Part shown: positions 1-12,706 of the stretch, piece by piece
How positions within the stretch are numbered: the stretch's first letter is position 1
How the letters are laid out: each line of letters starts with the position of its first letter
DNA from: Sporodiniella umbellata
Taxonomy: Eukaryota > Mucoromycota > Mucoromycetes > Mucorales > Rhizopodaceae
Assembly: GCA_025677835.1 (NCBI GenBank)
Contig: JAIXMR010000044.1
Span: 1-64,000 of the forward strand
DNA length: 64,000 nucleotides
Direction of reading: 5' to 3'
Made by a program: the position numbers and the translations under genes
Notes under the pieces: generated by a model
What the model saw: the letters and a program-made list of their open reading frames with translations, nothing else
Told to the model about the DNA's origin: nothing
Databases searched by the model: none

Positions 1-655
1 GTAATAGAGTCAAATCCGAGACCAAGAAGACCATCTGAAGGTCCGTTTTGGAAGCTAGATGCCTCACTTTTGGCTAATTCAATAGTTTGCTTTTTAATGG
101 AAAGGCCGCCCAAATTAACAGTATCGGTAGCCAAAATGCCACTTGCAGTTGATCCATCCCCATATGAAATCGACCAGGTACGACCATCTGCAGCATAAGT
201 ACTAGATTTTTTCGGATTATACTTGGTCTGTGAGCTACCACAGTTGGTGCATAGAGTAGAGGCTAGAAAGACAAAAGTAAATTCCACTGTATACGTGACT
301 CAAACAAAAGTTTACCAAACCACAAATCCGAAGAGCCAGTATCAAAGTCAAGCTTAAGTGTTACGCCCGGGGTTCCAACAGTGACTTTACCATAGTACTC
401 AACATCATTTTGGTAGTCTGTAACAGGAATTGTGCCAGTACTGCCGTCAGTAGATACGCCACCAGAAGAAGGAGCAGTAAGAATTCTATGCTTGTTGTAT
501 TTGGCATTGGCCTTTTGAATTGCACGCTTTGCATTGGGTTTATAGTTTTCATTTCTATCCAAAGGGATATTGATTTTCTGGCCATTGGGGGCAGCCTCAA
601 TAGCAGTGAGTGCCAAAGTAAGTGCTATGCATGAGGAGATCAAAAAAAGCTTCAT
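1..655 (-). CDS. Secreted aspartic protease, rhizopuspepsin-like (5' part, cut by window edge)
   Basis: Pepsin-family (A1) acid endopeptidase, expected to be secreted and self-activated by loss of its propeptide. Predicted exons are 655-316 and 262-1, with a 53-bp GT-AG intron (315-263). About 200 residues are present of a family that is usually near 390, so the second catalytic Asp lies outside the window. Residues 1-21 form a signal peptide (MKLFLISS start, AIEA/AP cleavage region) and a basic propeptide follows. The first active-site motif DTGSSDLWF puts the catalytic Asp near residue 105, directly before the intron. The second exon carries the flap motif SISYGDGS (Tyr near 147) and a Cys pair in TLCTNCGS. 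The downstream LGGLSIKKQTIELAK stretch is very close to rhizopuspepsin as I remember it. The family is certain; the individual paralogue is not. Confidence 0.93.
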
Positions 656-2062
656 TTAGAAGAAAAATAAAAGTATTTTGTGGATGTAGTAAATAAAGTA
701 AACTGAATGGGCTTCTTTTATACACTTTTTGTAGTTCGGTGTAGCAAAGATAGCATTTCACAAAGAAAATCCCCAATACAGGTATTTTGTTTCTTTATTA
801 GATACTTTTTGTCTTTAAATGGAAAATTAAATACTATTAAGCATCTGTAATACAACAAACTGTAACCATATTAAAATGAGATGAACGCAATGATCGAACT
901 CAAAGTCATATTGCAGTGTCTTTCTGCTAATCCAATTATGTTGATTTTGCAGTCAGTCTATATCTTTTAATGTGTTTTGGCCAACCTTTCCTTAAAACTC
1001 TGTAGCCTTTATCTTTATCTTTTTTTTTTCTTTTAAAAAAAAGTTTTCTCAGCTTTATTTATTTTACTATTGCCTCATATTAGTATGATTTTTAACAACT
1101 CTTTTTTTGTTGAGCACGGCAGTTTTTTTTTTTAAAAAAAGGGAAAATAATGTCTTACAATCCAATTTTGTACTTGTTCTACGCTGGTTTTTCTTATCTA
1201 TCTTTCTTTCGTTTACTAATTAAAAGATACAATGGGGAAATTTTTTTTTCGTTTCAAAAGCTACAGTGCTCATGTAAAAGCGGCATTTCAATAGTTGTAT
1301 TTTTATATTATGCAGGAAAAAAGTATTTACTTGTGCACTGTAATACAAAGTGAGGAATATACAGATAATATGTAGTCATCAATACTTCTGTAGTTCTTTT
1401 TTAAGCCTCCTGTTATTTTTGGGCAAAAAACCTCAAAACTAAGAGTAATCAGAGTTAAAGACCTCTTTGAAAATTTGGTTTTTTTTGTAGAGGAAGAAAA
1501 AAAACAAGGCGTCATAAAGCTCGCCTATTTAGTGTAAAATTTTACCAGCATTTATTAAATTCGAAAGTGCAAATAAGATTTTTCCTTTCCCTTTTTTTTT
1601 TAAAAAGATATCTCATGTACTATTGATAAAGTAATACAATAGTTGCAGCCCATATCATTAGTTTTTGTGAAGCACCATTTGACAGTCATGATTTAAGATT
1701 CATGTCCAGTACAATATGAAAATTATTGCCTCCTATTGTATTAAGTTGCAAACAAAGGGAAACCAAAGAAAAGTAAATAAGCATATTGATTAAGTTATAG
1801 TCCAGTTAAAAAAGGTGCCATTACCATACATGTGTTTCATTGTTTAGCTTCAAAATCTAGTTTCGAAATAAAACAAAGGTAATTCTTTGATCAGAACTCA
1901 AGCTTTAAGCAAAACTCGGTTGCGTTAGAAAGGCATGCTATCTCTAATGGTCCTGATAGAATAAAGCCTTTATTTCCTTTTTATGAAAACAAAAAGGATA
2001 CATTAATCTATTTTAAAAAAGAAAGGCAAAAAAAAGTCTTTGCTAGTTTTATTTGGTACGTT
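656..2062. other. Intergenic, no gene supported
   Basis: AT-rich gap between the protease promoter and the 3' end of the F-box gene. It holds two poly(T)-poly(A) palindromes, T11A7 at 1123-1140 and T10A5 at 1592-1606. Only short reading frames without recognisable protein character are present. Confidence 0.6.
715..722 (-). promoter_or_regulatory. TATA box of the aspartic protease gene
   Basis: TATAAAAG reads on the minus strand about 60 bases upstream of the protease start codon at 655. Sequence and spacing fit a TATA-driven, inducible secreted-protein promoter. Confidence 0.5.
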
Positions 2063-2821
2063 TTAACAGCTACTTTCGGATTTTGGTGTGTCTTGGATGG
2101 ATGTGATATCTAAAATATAGAAAAGATTGGAACCTCTTTTTTTTTTTGAGTCTTCACATTTTGTATGCGCCTTTATTCTTTTTTGTTTCGCTTTCTGGCG
2201 CGCTTCGATACCAATATTCCCACCATACACTCTACGGGCTCGGTCGAAGACATCATCTATACGAAAGTATCCCCCTTCGCATGATATTCCAGTAAGCTGG
2301 TGCCATTCCAAACTGAAATAAAGCTTGACTTTCTGGTATCCAATAAGTTCCTGGGTCTGACTATAGTTCCAAAATGATTCAAAAAGTATGCCAGTATTAC
2401 TAGGGTTTTCTATAATTTCATGATTAGCATAGGCGACTTTTCTACACCGTAGGCATAAGCGAGCAATGTATGATGTGTTATCCAAGCACTTTATTCTAAC
2501 AGGAAGTACAGCCTGGTGTCCGGTGGGTTTGCCAAGTGTATGACAGCATTCGCATATTCTGTCTGATTTGCTGGAAACCAATTCATAGTATGTTTTGTAT
2601 TTACGCTTAGGTTCTCCTATACAAGCTTTCCCTGCTACATTTTTCCAGATAGACTGGTTTACAATATACGAATAGTGTAGGCGACAGGTTTTTGATAGAG
2701 AAAGTAGACTATTGATCCCAAGGAAAGAGTATACAATGTTCCATAGCTCTTGAGGAAATTTTTTAAGTAGACTATAATCCTCGCATGATTTTTTGTCTTT
2801 AGTTTTTGTAGAAGATACCAT
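2063..2821 (-). CDS. F-box protein with a Cys-rich zinc-finger-like region
   Basis: Single-exon reading frame of 252 residues starting at ATG 2821. The N-terminal region, about residues 18-62 (KKFPQELWNIVYSFL, then LLSLSKTCRLHY and IWKNV), has the leucine/tryptophan pattern of an F-box, which in the family binds Skp1 and recruits substrates to an SCF ubiquitin ligase. It is followed by clustered cysteines (RICECCHTLGKP and LCLRCRKVAY), which look like two halves of a treble-clef-type zinc site. The C-terminus is Lys/Arg-rich (KAKQKRIKAHTK). The substrate cannot be told from sequence. F-box plus short Cys-rich proteins seem to recur in zygomycete genomes (recollection). A 5' or 3' extension by splicing is possible but not needed. 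Confidence 0.75.
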   Translation of the reverse strand: MVSSTKTKDKKSCEDYSLLKKFPQELWNIVYSFLGINSLLSLSKTCRLHYSYIVNQSIWKNVAGKACIGEPKRKYKTYYELVSSKSDRICECCHTLGKPTGHQAVLPVRIKCLDNTSYIARLCLRCRKVAYANHEIIENPSNTGILFESFWNYSQTQELIGYQKVKLYFSLEWHQLTGISCEGGYFRIDDVFDRARRVYGGNIGIEARQKAKQKRIKAHTKCEDSKKKRGSNLFYILDITSIQDTPKSESSC

Positions 2822-5802
2822 TTACTATGAGAAAAAAAAAGAAAGCAACAAAAATCTAGTATCCTGTAATCAAGAAAAAATAAGTAAACAACATTTTATG
2901 CAGTAAAATCAAATCACGTGCCTTGTTATATTGTATGACTGGTTTTGAGATTTCTATCTATCATGGGAAAGCCTTTTTTTTGCATGCTCACGTACCAAGG
3001 GCGTGTTTACAAACAAAACCAGCCAATTAGAGTTATATTTCACCTTTTTTTTTTTGCTGCATAATCGGCTTTTCCAACACTGCCGAGCCACACACTGTTT
3101 TCGATACCACTTTCTTCTTGGGGTTTCTTATAGCTAAGCTATAAATACAAATTTTTTGTCTCTTCTGGGGCGAAAACATAAACAGATGACATTTTTGAAG
3201 AAAATTCGGGACTGTACTACTTGTTCGTTCGTAGCTTGAACAACATCTGTATTGCATTATCCTAAAGCAGTATTAATTATCCTCACTTTAATCCTCGGGT
3301 AAGGTAAATTTCAACAACAAAAATCACTTTCGGATTTCTGTACTTATGCACTACTTCATAGTGACTTTCAAAGCAGTATTACTTTATATATATAAAAGGC
3401 TACTCAATATTTAAAGACAATTATCATGGTTCTTGAACTTCTCAACAATTTTTTCGCGTTACTACTTTGGTAGTACTAACAGCTAAACGGACTGGTTGGG
3501 GTGTAGGTTTTTTTCCTGGTCCTATGCTTACCCGTGTAAGTTTCTTATGCGTCTACAAATTCTACGTTTACTTCTTATTGTTTTTGTAAATATACGGGAA
3601 ATAGGCTATATAATTGAGTTTTAAGCCGTTTGCAAGTATATCAACTACAGAGTCTTTTATTGTCAATTGTGTTGGTTGAAGCCAGCTTTTAATGACAACC
3701 TTTACCAGTCGTAAGTTTCTATTGATTAATGTGTCAGGTTTAAATGAAAGTTCCCGAAGGCATCATTGCAAACGGTATGTTTTTGATCGTTATAGCTGAA
3801 ATTGCTGGCTATCATTTGCTACTTGAAATTCTTAATGATAAAGGACCTTATATATGCTGGCTATAAACGATCTATGCATATTGAAAGCTGTGACTAAATT
3901 ACCTATTATGGAAGTTTACTTACTGAGAGATACTTGGATTCCTAAAATGGTCCAAACTATCTGTATATAAATAATATGATTGCTTGATTTTCTATGTTCC
4001 TTGGATTATTGTTATTTAATATACAGGAAAATAAAAAAAAGGAAAGTGTTTACACTATGGTATTATCTATAATAATCTAACATACCAAATAAAGATGTTC
4101 TTAAATCCAATTATAACAAACCCAAAGACTATCTGTAAAAGGATTGTCACACTTCTCAATATTAAGACCAGTTAAAACCCGGTATATTCAGTCAAATTAT
4201 CTATAACAAGTGTAATTTCTCTTTTTCTTATACACTGTAGGTCGCGCCTCTTCCGATGTTTATTGTTTGCTTTGTTTGAACTATGTCGAAATACCTTATA
4301 GAAGCGAATTGTCAATACTTTTTCATATCATAAACCTCATTTTGTAGTTGGTAACCGACATAAAACCAGATTTCAGTTTCCTTTTTTTAGTTTACTTCGC
4401 TGAAACATGTAGTTCATTAAAAACTAAAGCCATCTATTTCAGAGTAGACCCTCGTTCGATCTGTTTACCTTAGTATTTTCATAGCAAAGAAAAACAAGAA
4501 CACTTTTAGTTCTAGCTTTGTTGAGATATATCCATCCTCCCTAGAAACAAATATATGGAGACACAGTTCCATCTATAGTCCACACATCTGGTAAAAAATG
4601 TGTAAAGACTTTGAAGACATTTTTAACTCACCAGTTTATTCTACCAACCGAATTAAATGGGTTGTTTTGTCATAGTCGACGCAGAAATATTTAATTTTTA
4701 CAGCTGGATATCAAAGGGTTTAATGCAATTTCTCTGCCTATTTTTGCAGAGCATTTGATATGGGTTGGCTATTGCTGTAAATTGAAAAAGTTCAAAGTTT
4801 TTCGCGTGAAACACTGTTTTAGTTCTCACGCTCTTATCTGTTCTTTCTTATCTTTTCAACCTTTTCTTCTAATCATTGCTGTTTCTGTGAAAATAGTACT
4901 CCTTTTTTTTCATTTTGCATTCCTGAGACTCTAACTATGCTAACCACAGCTTATGTTTCCTGTATCAGTTCTACTGCAAGCTTTTACTGGTTCATTTTGT
5001 GAGTAATAAATGACTACTAAAACTTTTTTAATGGTTGGGATAATTCGTGTTGTTTCCTTTAATAAACTTGCAGTCTTTTGATGTAGATGTTACACTAATC
5101 AGTTTACTTTCTAACATCTACACTAAGAGAGATGTTGTTAGGTTTAGTAAATTAAAGGCCAAACTCGAGAGAGTTTTATAAAAATTTTAAGAGATACTAG
5201 TAACGAATTGTGTTGAAGACAACGGTATGTAAGGTTTCACTATAGCGGACCTGAAGCAGCCTTTTGAAACGCACAAACTTCTGACCTGTATGTTACATTA
5301 AATACCGCCTATACAACTGATAGCTTATTTACGATGCCCTTCTATTTAATATCGCTAAATAAGAACTTTACAATCTATCGTATTTCAACTTGCCTTTCGA
5401 TCTTTTATGCATTCTTGTGCTGTTTATTTTAAGTGACTAAACGAGCCATTGTTTTCGTATACAGTCTTCTTTCGAGCTACGCTTCAGTCAAATAAGCCAT
5501 CCAAATACTGAAGCAAAAGTGACTAAAATAGACAATAAAATAGCAAGAATAAAGGCAAAAGGATCAAAGTCTTTACTCCAAAAAGGAGCTTGGATGTGAT
5601 AAAAATTTTCGCCTCAATACTAAATCATGTTGCACAGTATATATCGGGTTTTTTTATCTTGAAGATTCTAGCAATCTACGCTAACTCTATAAAAGTGCGG
5701 GGGCTCGTTAGCATATGTGCAAGAGCAAACAAAATGCCATTTTATTACTTAGTATTTGATACAATGCTTATATAAAAAAACAAAAGAAGTGGGTAACTTT
5801 GG
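2822..5802. other. 3-kb intergenic stretch, no gene supported
   Basis: AT-rich non-coding sequence. It includes a CACGTG E-box at 2915-2920 upstream of the F-box gene. Reading frames at 3033-3257 (-) and 5590-5775 (+) have no recognisable protein signature. I see no repeat, tRNA or transposase. Confidence 0.5.
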
Positions 5803-8532
5803 TTACTGTCCTTTATTCATAAGTATTCTCATCATAGACTCACTCGGTGTATTCGGTATATCAGGGTCCATTGGGAAAGAAGGATCCGTCATAACTTGTT
5901 GAGTTGCCAAGGGTATATCATATGGAAATAGGGTATTGGGTGGTGCAGAGTAACGGTGGTTTGATGCAGCTACGGGTTGTAAATCATTGTTACTAACACA
6001 AAAGGACCCTGAGCCCATCATGGCGTCCAGTGAATCTGGAGATACAGAATTTGTAACAGTATGTCTGCGTGCGTTAGGATAAGGGTGGCTGCTCGTTGCT
6101 CGTGCAGGGCGTTGAATAGGAATAACAAAATCGCCTACAAAAGACGTACTGCGTCTCATACTCGACTTCCTAGAGATAGGTCGGCGAGATGAGGAGGCTG
6201 TATTAAAGAATTGCTCCATTACACCATTAGAAGAAGCCACGCCATTTATGTCTGTAAAATATTGCGAGTTGGGTGAAGTGGGTTGAGAGTTACTCATTGG
6301 CTGTTGGGGCGAGGGGATACTTTGTTGATACATCGATTGTTGTATTTGTGAGGGATAGTAGTACGGATGCTGTTGATATAGGGAAGTTAGAGATGGAGCA
6401 GAGAGTCTATTTTGTGCATGTGATGCTCTATTAGAGGTTGGTTGTGCTCTTTGATATATCATTTGTTCCGGTATAAGAGCATTGGAGGACGGCGATGCGT
6501 AGGACATGTTATCAGGAGTAGAAGCAAACTGCGAGGAGGATCTGGACATCCTTTTTGTTGTTTTCGGAGAAGAGGGGCTTTGAGGACAGCTAAGAGATGG
6601 ATCTAGTGGTGAGGACCTTGCTGATGATGTATTGGAAGACGAGGTAATATCATGTTTTTTTTTAAAATCTGTGCAAAGCTGGCTTTCTGGCACGGATACA
6701 TCTTCTATTTCAAATACAGGCGATTTTCTTACTAGCATACTGAGTATAGATGCCGTTTTCTCATATTGTGAAAGTTCAAATGACTGTAAACAAGCGATCA
6801 TGTTCTTTGCTGCTCTTTGTACAGTAATGGCTACCGTGAGACAGTATATAATTTGCTGATGTCCGCGGGCTGTACTGTAAAATGCATCAGTCCCCTTGAG
6901 TGATATTATGTGCTCCACTATATCCGTTATTGACGATGCAGAAGATTGACAGACAAAGTTGTAAGGAGCGCCCTCGGCAGAATTTGAGGCTTCATAAGGA
7001 CGATACAAAAGAATGATTGCGACGTGATATACCAAATAAAAAAAATAGAAGTTTGTATCACCATTCCCTAATACCATCTGTGGTATCTCTTGTCCCAAAT
7101 TGTTTAAAGTTTGCTCTAATTGACTGAATTCTTTCTGTTCATCAAAGCGTTCAGAGGCGTCTGTGCTGTATTTTAAACGCATAAACTGAAGTACAAAGCC
7201 CTGAACATGTATCACCTTTGATATCCAATGAAAATTGAGAACAATGGTCTGATCAGTATTCTGTTCTTTAACGTATTGTGGGTATTGGGCTGTACATTCT
7301 GCAGGTCGGAAATAAGGCTTAAATCCGTGTTCAGTACTACAAAAATAAGCCTCACTTATACACCTTATCCGCTTTTTTTTGTTGAGTCTAAGTACTTACC
7401 TCATCAAAGTTTCATACATGTAAAGCGCCCAAAATGTTCTGTTACGATATTCCAAGTCGTGAGCACTAATACTGTTGTCTGCCGGTTTTCTAGATATCCC
7501 AAGATCTCCTGCCATTTGAGTAGCTAATTGTAAAAGGAACTTTGTTCTCCAAAAAAAGCCTGGTCGCTGAACATATTCATGGTATTTTATGAGCAAAAGT
7601 AAAGCCTGTACAGTTGAAAGCCTCGGTGTATCCATGTATATTTCAATAAGACTGAAAGCCATTTTATAATAGGACCAACCTGGAGGATCGTTTGTTTGCG
7701 GCTCGTCACAAAGATGAAACCTGGAGGCAGCTGCATAAATGGCATTCAACAACAAAGATGGCGGCTGAGGGGTGGTTACTAAAGCCTTGTCCACAAACGG
7801 TATAGAAGGATGGATATAGCAGAAATAACATTTAATTAAATCGAATCTCATTGGCACCTGTGGTTTAATATTAAGGCGCGGCTGAAGAGGTTCAATGTTT
7901 AGATTGTTTTCATTCTGATAACAGGGTTCTATACGATCCAGCCGAGAGGGAAGCTCAGGTACGTACGGAGCATACCCAGTAGGCGTAATATTAAGGTAGC
8001 CTTCGACTGGAGCCGGCCTTAGGCCTGGTGTGGTGAGCCTTGGTTCACTGTCTTTGTACATTCTTTGCAATACTGTATCTACTACTTTTAAGCGTGATTC
8101 GAATGGCTCAAGATATTCTTTTGGGGGCCCTTTTCTTGGTATAATGTTTGAAAAGTTACATTCTATTGTTGATTTTTGACACCTTTCACAAGGCTGGGCA
8201 CCATCGCAACGCACCTGTAACCAATGACAATAATTATAAATTAAGTCTGAAAATAAATAATAATATATAGTGAAACTTGACAAGTAAAACGCGCCAAGTT
8301 AAGAGTAATAAAGAGGCTAGTGTATATAGCAACTTGAGAGTTGAAATACACACATACAGGAAAAATAGCGTGGAGAATAAAGAAAGGAAAAAAAAGACTT
8401 GGGTTTCTTTCTTACCTTTTTTTTTCGGCACTCATTACAAGCTTTGCTCACTTTATTTCTTTTGTTTGCCTTGCTTAATAATCGCGAGTTTCTTTGTTCT
8501 AGCAATTCTAGGGCAGTTGGTGAAATTTCCAT
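5803..8532 (-). CDS. Zn2Cys6 fungal-specific transcription factor
   Basis: Nuclear DNA-binding regulator; target genes unknown. Exons 8532-8416, 8214-7400 and 7336-5803 give 821 residues. The zinc cluster near residues 31-57 is built across intron 1: CNECRKKK from exon 1 joins VRCDGAQPCERC and then STIEC, giving the exact C-x2-C-x6-C-x5-C-x2-C-x6-C spacing. It is followed by a basic linker (PRKGPPKE). The middle region is the fungal_trans domain, with YEYVQRPGFFW-like and LGISRKP motifs and RNRTFWALYMYE next to intron 2. Splicing at 7337 restores SDHWISK-type helix residues (NFHWISKVIHVQGF), which supports that acceptor. The C-terminal 300 residues are Ser/Gln/Pro-rich, typical of activation or regulatory regions. 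Intron 1, 201 bp, is the longest in the window. The resemblance to XlnR-type regulators is generic. Confidence 0.9.
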
Positions 8533-10572
8533 TCTGACAATTGAAATGACAAAAAGCTAAGGCTCTGTTTTTTATACAAAAGAAGTGGTTGGTTTTGATT
8601 TTTTTTTCTTTTAGGGCCCAAAGAAAGGGGAAAAAAGAGTAAAAAAGCGAAGGAAAGGAAAGAGATACCAGGCGGTTTTTAGGGAAAAATAACAGTCTGT
8701 TTTCAGGCTGAGTTCATTCAAATTAGACGGCTTCACTGTTTTTTGTAGAGCAAATTAATGTACTTGGCTATCGGACTTTACTGGCACAAACCAATTTATT
8801 TTAAACAAACTGCTGTTATTTAAGATAAAATCTTGTTTATTTTCATACAAACTTGGTTTTTAATTTTTTGGAAAACGCCATTTGCCAACTTAGACAGTGA
8901 TAGACCTCAAAACGCTTTGGTATGTCTCAATTTCTCTTTAAAGCCACCTGTAGGGATCTTGCTTACAGTGTCTGTAATCTGTGGAGTGAGAGCATTTGCT
9001 TCGTATAAAGGCTTTTTAGAAAAAGCTTTGAATATATGCCCAATAAAACCCCGTACAATTTTTTTTAAAAAACTCATGCAGGTAATCCAAGCAGTTATTC
9101 AACTATGGTTGATGCTTGTGACTATCAAAGTACGAGACAATACAACTTCGAGCCCTTACAAGAGGACCTTATTTAGCAAAAGCTGCTGAGACCTCTATTC
9201 ATTTTTAGTCGTCTTTCAGTTACTGAGTTGTTTTGGGTTAGTTTGATGTAGTAGCGAAAATAAAAAAAATTGCACGGGGTGTTTTGTGTAACCTAAACTA
9301 TCCTTCAACCTGTGTTTATTTTTGTCTAGTATAAAACTTAGTAAATACGTACGCAAAAAAGTGGTAAGCCTATAAGCCGTTATTGCTGAAATCTTTGCAA
9401 ATGTAAGTGACTCTTGAATTTTTAACCGAAAACAGAATGTAAATATATATGTTGAACAATGTACTGCAAAAAGGGTTGTTGGCGTTTCTTGCCTAGATAT
9501 AATGTTGACTGCTTGTATGCATGAACTGTTTTAGCAGCTTCACAAACTTCCCAAGTGTACTTATATTATGAAAGTAAAATAGGGTAATGCTTCGTAACTT
9601 GGTCATCTTAAAAGGCTTTCAAGTTGTTAATTGCCATTACACAATATTATTATAGAGTAATGTGATCCAAGTCAAAAGTTTTTATATCTATAGAGTCTCA
9701 ACTTTTTCAAAGTTTGTAATATATATTTCTAACCAAGTGAAAAGCTCAATTTTTAGCTCGAAATACATATAAGGAAGGTTCATATAGTGAATATTTCGTC
9801 TGCTAAGCATCGGTGGTAATAAGGATATGCCAACGAGCCACGTATTTTACTTTACTTAGATAGCTGTGTTCTAGAAAAGCCTTTCGTTCTACGATATTAG
9901 TTTATTCAAAAAAGCAGTGTTTTGAAGTAAGCACAAGCTTTCAGCTATTAACAATGAGATAGAGGAAGTAGATTTAGAGAGGCCAAGCATAAATTGGTCG
10001 AGAATGTTGGTTTTAATTTAGCGCTATCTATAGACCTTTGACAGTGTGGGATGTTCCCTTCCTCTTCTTCTCATTAAGGAAGTTGAGAACTGTATGTATA
10101 CTATTTTTTGTCCCCCACGCCTTTGCTTTGATAGCCCGTTCAAACGGCCCCCTTTTTTTTTTTTTTTAAAAAAAAAGCTCATGGTACAGACTAACAATGT
10201 TGATGTAAAACAGTTTTTTTTCAGAGCTTATTTGTGTGTATTTATGCACTGTAAATACAGATTTGGCAGCCTTATAAAAGCATCAAAATCTACGTTCCGC
10301 AATGCATCCTTTATATATAACGAACAGTACTAATTTGTGTATTTTTTTTTGGGATCAAGAAGCTGCTGAAAAGCATTAGCAAAACGCGTTGAGAGGTTTA
10401 AAATATTGTACATGCTTTCTATAAAGTGAATTAAAAGTTACGAAAATAAGCCACTCAGTACAGTGTGACTTTTATTGTGGTCCAGCAAGCTACCCGACCC
10501 TCACTAAAGTTTGAAGGGTTAGGTTATAGAAAGGCAGCTCTTTTTTTTTTTTTTTTTGCCACGCCTCAGCCC
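8533..10572. other. Intergenic between divergent genes, no gene supported
   Basis: About 2 kb separating the Zn2Cys6 factor (-) from uL3m (+). It contains a T15A9 palindrome at 10153-10176, an ACGCGT at about 10384 and a T18 run just before the uL3m start. Frames at 8833-9189 and 10046-10333 lack convincing ATG context or family features. Confidence 0.5.
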
Positions 10573-11491
10573 ATGTCTTTACGATTATTCACAACCAGCA
10601 CCTTGGCTAGTAAGACTAGCAGCTTCAATGTTTTAAGAACGTTTGCAGGTTTCCATACAACATCGGCCAAATGTCAAGCAGCCCCTGTCAATTCAATTAG
10701 AACTGGCATCATTGCCAAAAAAAAAGGCATGACATCTGTTTGGAGCGAATCTGGCATTCGTATGCCTGTAACCGTATTACAGGTAAAACATCGCGACTGC
10801 ATTTATAGGCTAAACATACTTTAGTTGGAAGATAATGTCGTCACTGACATTCGTACTGAAGAAAAGCATGGTTATACAGCAGTTCAGGTTGGATGCTCAG
10901 CTAGGAAAGAAAAGAACGCACCAAAACCTTTGATTGAACACTTCAAGAAATTGGGTGTTGAGTTACGACAAAAGTTGTTTGAGTTTAGAGTGACTAAAGA
11001 TGCTATTTTGCCCATTGGTACAGAGTTGACAGCAGGTCACTTTGTAGAAGGCCAATATGTCGATGTTACTGCACCATCGTAATTTTTCTTTATTCTCGCA
11101 GCTGTTATCTAAGTAATTTTTTTATAGAATTGGAAAGGGTTTTGCTGGTGTTATGAAAAGATGGAACTTTAAGGGTCTTCCTGCTTCTCATGGTGTCTCT
11201 TTGACCCATCGCTCTGGAGGCTCCACTGGTCAGCGCAAGGTAAAAGCACTCCAAACATTATTTATTGGATATTTACATACTTCTTAGTGGCCCAGTAAAG
11301 TTTTTAAGGGTAAAAAGATGGCTGGTCGTTTAGGTGGTGAAAATGTTACAGTCCAAAGCTTAAAAGTTGTCAAAGTGGATCCTGAGTTAAACTTGATATT
11401 TGTAAAGGGCTCTGTTCCTGGTTTTGACGATCAATTCATCAAAGTTAAAGACGCTATCAAAGTACGCAAAGCTTTGGTGAGTCCCCAATAA
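10573..11491 (+). CDS. Mitochondrial large-subunit ribosomal protein uL3m (MRPL3/Mrpl9-like)
   Basis: Component of the mitochondrial ribosome large subunit, near the peptidyl-transferase region. Exons are 10573-10782, 10825-11078, 11128-11239 and 11288-11491; about 259 residues. The start [14 protein letters not shown] gives an Arg/Ser-rich mitochondrial presequence. The diagnostic L3 features follow in order: [15 protein letters not shown] at the N-terminus, then [16 protein letters not shown], then [13 protein letters not shown] and [11 protein letters not shown], the signature around the uL3 central extension. The 3' end is uncertain. I end it at TAA 11489-11491 after ...ALVSPQ, but GTGAGT at 11477 is a good donor and a further short exon could follow, for example after the acceptor near 11620. 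All internal introns are 42-49 bp. Confidence 0.9.
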
Positions 11492-12706
11492 ATTTTTTTC
11501 TAATCTATTTGGTGATCAATTTTGCATGAAATTTGTCTAATATGAATGGTAACTCAACACTCTTATTTTAAATCAGTAATTCCATGTTTATAAGTTTTCT
11601 TAAAACTACATTAGTCCTTTTTCCTTTTGCATCAAAATACATTGATGGTTGTAGGTGATCCCTTTTTCATTTTTTAGAGATTACATATTAAATAAGTATA
11701 ATAGAGAAAAGCCATATTTATAGATAAAAAGGCCCAACAAGTACTACATATATAAGTGTTTATAAATGCCTTTTTTTTTTTTTAAAAAAAAATGCAGGTT
11801 ATGCTAGTCATATATAACTACATGTTTGTATATTTGGTAAAAACCAGAAATCCATAAAAACGTGTTCAGTTAGTTTAAAAAGAATTATCATAAAGCTTAG
11901 ATTATAAAACTAAACTGTATTTGACTTTTAAGTTTTCCATCAAAATCTGATAGAAGGCTCAGTCTTTGCTACGTTGGTTATATCGACAGCGAGTTTTAAA
12001 GGGTACCGATTTTAAAGCTCATGTGTTGCTTTAGTTAGAGTATAAATTGGTCCTCAGGAACAGAAAAAAGTTGGGCCTTTCTTTGACTGAAGTGTTGTTT
12101 AGGCTTTGAGTTACATTGATTTAATTCATGCAGCTATTACTGAGTATGAGTGATGTTGCGTGATACGGACGCCAAGTCCATACCAGCTACCATTTGTATT
12201 TTGTCGTTTATCAGTTTCGTACATGAAACCGTCTTGTGTACGGTTTGATTCGTTAACTAAAATAACGATTTAGCTAACTAATTTCAACGCATTTGCTGGT
12301 TCCTGTATAAAAAGTTCAAAATCCAAACCAAGTATACGCACAAAACTCTTAACCAGAGCTTTTCTATAGATTCTTTTGACATTTTTCATGAGTGTATCTC
12401 AGTTTAGAAAAGCTCATACTTGCAGTTAGCCTTTTTTGTGCTACCCTCTAAGTGCTAAGCATATACTGATTAAAATTCAAGACAAAGGAAGACAAATGTT
12501 ACTTACAAGTACTATAGCGGCTTTTTTTTTACTTCGAATACAAATAATGAATAGAAGTTATATTCTTTAAATTCGTGTTCCTTGTGCTTCCTATTAACAA
12601 ATTGGCTCTATAGCACGCCTCACTTTTGTTTTCTATCCTTTGTTCGTTTATTAAAATTTTATGTATTTAAACTCTTGATTTATTGATGTGCAAACAATAA
12701 TCAGTT
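11492..12706. other. Intergenic (convergent 3' ends), no gene supported
   Basis: AT-rich DNA between the 3' ends of uL3m and the Mam33 gene. A T13A9 palindrome lies at 11771-11792. A last uL3m exon may lie between 11610 and 11760, but no frame is convincing. Confidence 0.5.

Noticed and set aside
3033..3257. 74-codon minus-strand frame with several Cys and Lys
   Set aside because: Starts at an ATG but has no family pattern and ends in a homopolymer-coded Lys run; length is expected by chance.
8833..9189. 118-codon plus-strand frame
   Set aside because: Begins at TTG, runs through AT-rich spacer, and has hydrophobic but unpatterned sequence.
10046..10333. 95-codon frame containing poly-Phe/Lys
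   Set aside because: The Phe and Lys runs are simply the T15A9 palindrome translated.
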